Shown here: piece after piece, positions 58,797 through 64,000 of the stretch
Numbering within the stretch: position 1 is the first letter of the stretch
How the letters are laid out: every line of letters starts with the position of its first letter
Source of the DNA: Gnetum montanum
Taxonomy: Eukaryota; Streptophyta; Gnetopsida; Gnetales; Gnetaceae
NCBI GenBank assembly: GCA_015680685.1
Contig: MNCI01017692.1
Location: forward strand, 309,161 to 373,160
Length of the DNA: 64,000 nt
Direction: 5' to 3'
The notes under the pieces: model-generated
What the model was told of the DNA's origin: nothing
What the model saw: only the letters and a program-made list of their open reading frames with translations
Database searches by the model: none
Program-made: the position numbers and the translations under genes

Positions 58797-59935
58797 TGAT
58801 GAATCGTATTATGCCTAGCTTCAATATTGAATACCCAATATTGGGGCCCAAGAAGCGATGTCGGATATTCAATATCATGGGGTGTGTGTTGACTTATAAA
58901 TATAGCACTTGGTCATATGGTTTGCAATAGATTTTATCATAGCATAGCAGATCTCTTGCAGTTTCTTTTCTCTAAAGTTAGAATATTTTCCAAAGTACCC
59001 ACAACAAAAGTCATTGAGTGTATAGATCTTTATTCAAGCATTGTTGTACCTGAGCATGGCAATGTGTGTGGCAGCAAAGATGAGCTTTCTAATCGAACCT
59101 TACAACACATTGGTTAGCTTAAATATTTTATTCATGTATTTATTGTTTTGTGCAATTTTTTAAATACTTCCAAGTAATTAAGCTAGCTAGATTAAATAGA
59201 AATTAATTAAGCACATAAGTACGACTGCTTCGAGCATGCACATGATTCTTAGTAATCCCAGTAACGCTTAACGTTTGGTAATCCAGCAATGTTATACGTG
59301 TTCAGGATGTACACAGAAAGTGGGACTGGATACTTATGTTAGGATAGTTAGTTATTATTTAACAATTAGATTAGTTAAATTGGTTCATAAATTAAGCCTT
59401 AACTTGTTGTTAATTGTAGATGAATAAAATATAAAATAATAAAAATCATGCACCTCAATTACATTTAACCATACAACTAAGCTTCACCAGTGTAGTTGGT
59501 AAGACAACGATCATCACGATTAGATTTCACATCCTAAAACTAGTGTACGTGGGAACTTAAGGTTTACAGAATTCAACTAAATCATGTGTGAACTTTTGTG
59601 ATTTGTATGGTTGGGCATAGGGGGTACCTCACTATTCATCATTAGTGCCATTGCTGAGGATCTTTAGTTTGTTATGTGCACTATCTAAGATTTAGTGAAA
59701 AATTATTTAACATCATTGAAACAATCCCCAAAGTCATATCATACATCAAAATAACTACAACAAGTATAAGAAGCCTATTGAATTTTTTGTTTTCTAACAC
59801 AAGATGTCTTTTTCTCATAGGAGTGATTCTTTGTCTAAGTCTAACGAAGTAAATTAGTAAATGCCCCAATAATACAGAGTGGTATATGCTTATCTTGATG
59901 AGTATGTACTCAATTTTACCTTTGTTGTACACTAG
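58797..59935 (+). mobile_element. Element F: 5' end of an Athila-like element, cut by element E
   Basis: LTR 58797-59641 (845 bp, TGATGA/TCATCA), with AATATTG palindromes in U3 and TATAAATATA near 58896. The primer site TAGTGCCATTGCTGAGGAT follows at 59643-59661. A gag start at 59804 (MSFSHRSDSLSKSN, two stops, then VVYAYLDEYVLNFTFVVH) matches the gag start of B. E interrupts it at 59936. Confidence 0.82.
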
Positions 59936-60796
59936 TGATGAGTGGCGAGGTACCCCTACACTCAACCATACGAACATGTGTGCTTCATGCACGATTTGGT
60001 CAAACTTCGTAGAAGGACTAGTTGTGGTATCTAGATAGTTACTCATAGATTGCAATTCACTGTCTTCCCACCTGGACTAGTATTAGCTTTGTCACGTATG
60101 GTTTAGTCCAGAGCGAGGTGTATGATGTGTTCCTACACTAATGCTACTCCTAGGTATGATGGGAAATAATATCAACTAAGCTAGGAGAGAGAGGGTGAGA
60201 GAGAGAATCTAAAATAGCCTAAGTGCAATGAGCATCCGTTCCTTAATCATCCGTACACATCTTGGACCTTGTGCACGACTACCACTAGGATTACCAACCG
60301 CATGGCCTAGGTACACTATTGGGTTACCAAGTAGTCATAGTTAAATGCTCATGATTAAGTCATACTCATTCCACATTATTAGGAGATAAGGGTAGGGAGA
60401 TATTAACTAAGAAAGTAATAAATAATAATAAAAATTAAATAATTAAGCTAAGTGGATGCTGCAATGATGAAGTAATCTTGATCTTTATTACCAGTCATGT
60501 GCATGTCCAAGTACGTCACACTCGAATAAGGATGTCGTACAATTACAATCATCACACTGTGGGCATGCATTGGAAGAAAGTGTTGAAAGGAAATACTGAA
60601 AAAAAGTCCCTACCTTAATACTAAAAACTTAAAAACTTAAAACTTTTAAAAACTCCTTTACCAAATCTGCCTGCCTCTTATTTATAGATAAGGAGAAAGG
60701 TTGCGATATCGCATACATGATATCGCGTCTAGGCTATGATATCGCGTACGTGATATCATGGGTGCGATATCACGGCCAACAATTCATGACTCATCA
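59936..60796 (-). repeat. Element E 3' LTR (861 bp)
   Basis: TGATGA/TCATCA ends. U3 at 60700-60775 contains five GATATC-centred palindromes (GCGATATCGC, TGATATCGCG and so on). TATAAATAAG on the - strand near 60680-60690 is the likely promoter. Confidence 0.88.
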
Positions 60797-60988
60797 TACC
60801 CCCATGACTGAATGAAAACTCGTCCTCAAGTTAAAGTGAGAACAAGCTCCATTGATTACACAATGGATAGGTATGGGATTATTGACTAACTAGAATGGAT
60901 TCATGTCGTAGTGTGGAATCAAAACAAAATTGAGACACAACATGAAGAATGCAAAAGAAAATCCTATAACTACAAGATTGGGTGAAAC

Positions 60989-63787
60989 TCATGTAGTTCT
61001 TGGTGGTGGTGGCTCCTCCATGGGTGTCTTTCCCTTGTCTTGCGCTCCTGGTCTTGGGATTTTATGGTGTTGAAGTATGGCCTGGAGCTTCTCCTCTTCA
61101 GTTTGGGGATCCTATGCCATCCATGCTAATGTTCTGATGTTTGATGGAGTCGGCACCTCCCATGGGTATGGTAGTTGCAGAAACATTTTATTTGCTTTGA
61201 CATACCAAGCCGCAAGCACCTGCCGTTCCTCCTCGTAAGCTCTAGCTTTGTCTCTATATTCTTGAAAATCTGTGAGCCATTGAGCCAAGTCTGTTGCAAC
61301 ACCTTTCTACCCATGGTAGCTTACTTTAACCACCTCAAGTTTAGAATTTGCAACCTCCAATTTTTGCAATGTTTTCTTGTGTTTTGCAAATTCTGTTTCA
61401 TATTTGACATAGGTGGTGGCTACCTGTTACTCAAGCTCTATTCTCAAGCACCTTGTTGTTAACATGGCAAGGTTGGCATACCGCAGGTTTGCCAGATCCA
61501 TGTACTCTATAAGGTCTTGGATCTGTAGGTCCCAGCTCTTAACTTTCGCCTGGTGGGCAAACGCGTATGTGTCCAATATGGCCCGCCAGTCAATGTGTTG
61601 AGCACTGAGAGCATCGATGTGGGCCTTGGCCATATGGATCTCATTTTTGATGATTTGTTTATACATCCCCACCTAGTCTCGGAAATGCTCCTTTAGTTTC
61701 TCAGGTCATTTAGCCTCATTTTGCCACACGCTTATTTCAATGGCCATCTTTTGATGGATGGTGCGTACCTCCTTCATCGAGAGGATCTGATTTTTCCTAG
61801 CTAAACGATTCATGTCCTAGTTGACCCTAATTATTTGTTCTCACAACTACTGAAAATGTTCCTCAAGAACATTCTTTTGTTTCTTCACAGAGGTCAACCG
61901 ATGGTTGTCAACAACAAGTCGTTTATTCTCCTCTTGTAAGGCTTTGAGTGTTTTGATGTGCGCGTAAGTTTGCATTTGTGCTGTAGAGGCATCCCAAATA
62001 GCCTTCTCTTTTTCTTCTACCACCCTTTTATTCTTTGTCAACAATTTATTAAGTTTCTTGGTTTTGAAAGTGTCCAGCTGCTCTACGGGAACAAATTGAG
62101 AAGGATCTCGCTGCGCTGCTTGCAGGGTCATGAGCTTTTCTTGTAATCTTTTCACTTCTGCTTCAACATGCTCGGCCCTCATCTCCATCATGACCAGCCT
62201 TCCCTTGGTGGAAATGAGGTCTGATTATATTGTTGTAACATCTTGTGGGATGTCAAACAAGGACGTCATCACCTATCCTATTTGTAGCAATCGGTCAAGG
62301 ACATCCTCATGTTCCACAAGAGTCATTGAGGTACCAGCTAGAGTCTGAGCATCCCGTGATCCTGTAAGATCTGTCGGTGGCATAGTAGGCACATTGAATG
62401 ATTCTTTAATGTAGTCTACAAGCACTTCTGCGACTCGTGCTACATCCTAGTGCTGCATGACCACCACTGTGGCCCCTTCACCAGTTTCAAACTACACCTG
62501 AAAGGACATAGCGTTCCCTGAAATCTGTTGTGACCAAGCACTCTCTCCTCCTCTTGTTTGAATGAACACTTCACCTCGTGCATGATCCATAGAAATTGTA
62601 GGCTGTATAGCATCATTGATGACGTGGAAGAGATTTGCGTCATCACGACTTCCCTAACTGACCGTCTCAGTGATGGTCTTGAGATGGTTCATCGACAATC
62701 TGTAATCTTGCGGCAGTGGCAGTGGTTGATCTTGCTAGCTCGTGCTAGGCCTTGCTTCTTATTATTAACTGGGTCCCGTGCTTAGAAGTTGGCTAGGTCC
62801 TGCAAGTTGATTTGCAGTTGGCCCTGCCGTTTGTTCTTTTTCTTGTTTTGGCCCCAGCGTCTCACTAGTGATTTTCCTTGCAGCTGGTGGCTTTAGCAGT
62901 TTGACATACAAAGCATTTTTGGCTTTTCAGAGGACATCATTAGTGTATCCTCTGATACCATCACATCTACACAACTTCCTAATAAGACAAGGGAAGGGCA
63001 ACGCAAACTTCCCTATCTTCCATTCTTCAAACCACCTTAGGATCTCTGTAAAATATAGATGAGGCAGGTTAGCATTAACCTTTCCCATCAACACTGCACA
63101 TCCTCTTGCCGCATATGTTGAAATTATTTTTAAACCTTTTGTGGGGAAGATGTGATAAGTCCCTATTTTGAAATAAAATTTCTCTTTTGCCATTAATTCT
63201 CCTTAGGTCTTATCTTCCTTTCCATACACCCTGTCTAACCAAACTCATCGCGTATCAAGGTTTGAGCGGGTAGACAACTGAGCAACCTTTGGCCCTGTAT
63301 TCGGAGGGTTTAATACTTCTGAAATGGCTTGAATAGAGAAATCAATAGTCACACCACAAATGTTAACCATGGTGCCTTGTTCTTTGTTGTGCCAAAATTG
63401 GTACGTTTCCCCTAAGTACCAGGCACCACTTTCAAAGAGGGTGGGCCATAATGGGAACCCTTTGAGGTGATCCCTAACGACCTCCAGAGAAAATTCTGTG
63501 AAAGGTCCAAAGTTTAATTCCACGATCACTGCAGTAAGTATGGACCTTTCATGGATGGCTTGAACACAATCTTGAGGCAACGTGAGATGTCGTCCCTGTT
63601 CAGACGCTGCAGCAGCTCCTCCTTCTGCCTGCCTTGATTGTACAGTGGCAAGGTCTTCTTAGTGGATACTAAATGATTGTTCCTCTTGCTCTACATGTTG
63701 TTCAATAGGAACTTGTCCTTCACCTCTCCTAGGTTGCTTGATCCCACCTTGAGCAGGACCTTCCTATTATATGCATTTCGGGGCCAT
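60989..63787 (-). pseudogene. Element E ORF3, 933 codons, best-preserved copy
   Basis: Start and end are in the same frame (2799 nt) with stops but no net shift. MAPK opens the frame. Residues about 60-310 form the globular part: LPQDCVQAIHERS, then GPFTEFSLEVV, then WYLGETYQFWH, then ICGVTIDFSIQAISEVLNPP, then YHIFPTKGLKIISTYAARGC, then LPFPCLIRKLC. Its layout resembles the 'putative plant transposon protein' domain (PF20167). Residues about 480-880 are coiled coil, for example HVEAEVKRLQEKLMTLQ and DIQDLIEYMDLANLRYANLA-like heptads. It ends EEPPPPRTT. No signal peptide or membrane helix. Role unknown; its position downstream of the enzyme region equals that of the env-like ORF of Athila elements. 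Confidence 0.72.
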
Positions 63788-63819
63788 CTGCAATCACATG
63801 GGGTCAATCGTTAGTAAGG
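63788..63819 (-). promoter_or_regulatory. Predicted 3' splice site before ORF3 (element E)
   Basis: CCTTACTAAC on the - strand (63819-63810), then TGTGATTGCAG ending directly at the ATG. It is almost the same sequence as in C. Confidence 0.65.
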
Positions 63820-64000
63820 TTATTACCAAAGTTAGGTTATACTTTACTGCTTGCCTTAATGAATTTTCTTTATCTCTGTGTGATGTTACTTATTAGAAGA
63901 AAATGTCCTCGAAATATTATAATATTGAATCCTCTTTGCTTAGGTGGTTTCCAAATCTAGTTTCCCGATATAACTAAGGAGAAGAAAAAGTTTTTTTTAC
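63820..64000 (-). other. Element E sequence upstream of ORF3
   Basis: AT-rich, no coding frame. It corresponds to the end of the non-coding stretch before ORF3 in A and C. Confidence 0.6.

Larger units (their letters stand above)
59936..64000 (-). mobile_element. Element E: 3' half of an Athila-like element, continues past the window
   Basis: 3' LTR 59936-60796 and ORF3 63787-60989. The polypurine tract reads GTCATGGGGGTA on the - strand. Gag, any pol and the 5' LTR lie outside, so it is unknown whether E is pol-less like A or complete like D. Confidence 0.85.

Noticed and set aside
7258-63890. tRNA genes suggested by tRNA-like sequences next to LTRs
   Set aside because: These are primer binding sites of 18-19 nt, not complete tRNA genes.

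Overview
The window looks like a stretch of a large, repeat-rich vascular plant nuclear genome. A gymnosperm such as a conifer is my best guess, but this is inferred from the density and decay of the retroelements, not shown. One host gene is intact: a cell-wall BURP-domain protein of the polygalacturonase-1 non-catalytic (beta) subunit type, at 3127-5138 on the + strand. It is a GC-rich, two-exon gene with a TATA box and a poly(A) signal. Positions 1-2830 and 5340-6110 are host-like spacer with several short tandem duplications.

From about 6.1 kb to the end, nearly everything is LTR retrotransposon. The elements are nested, and matching 5-bp target-site duplications (TSDs) allow most layers to be read. 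H is a + strand Tekay/Del-like Ty3/gypsy remnant (6112-6568 and 31899-32322). A (6569-31898, - strand) sits in H. B (10183-26642, - strand) sits in the third ORF of A, with TSD CTGAT. C (10296-16722, + strand) sits in the 3' LTR of B, with TSD GACGG. To the right, D (32323-58796, - strand) abuts the LTR of H. G (43241-56985, - strand, with LTRs of about 3.5 kb) sits in the gag of D. F (58797 onward, + strand) breaks the 5' LTR of D, and E (59936 past the window end, - strand) sits in the start of the gag of F.

A-F form one Athila-like group. They share LTR ends TGATGA...TCATCA and, where the site is visible, a tRNA-Asp-type primer binding site; gag and pol sequences are shared where present. 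B has a 2082-codon gag-pol frame with stops but no frameshift. D has gag, pol and a third ORF downstream of pol. A and C have gag and the third ORF but no pol, so they look non-autonomous. The third ORF (ORF3, about 930 codons, complete only in A, D and E) joins a domain resembling the 'putative plant transposon protein' family to a long coiled coil. In A, C and E its ATG follows directly on a consensus-like 3' splice site with a branch-point-like motif. G is a Tat-type element with a second RNase H between protease and reverse transcriptase. Its LTRs carry two captured host gene fragments: a DUF247/UPF0481 C-terminus and a class XI LRR receptor kinase.

All retroelement reading frames except a small one in G are broken by stops or frameshifts. 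Four stretches of N are present (10754, 18232, 26886-26913, 51821-52011). I saw no tRNA, rRNA or CRISPR array.
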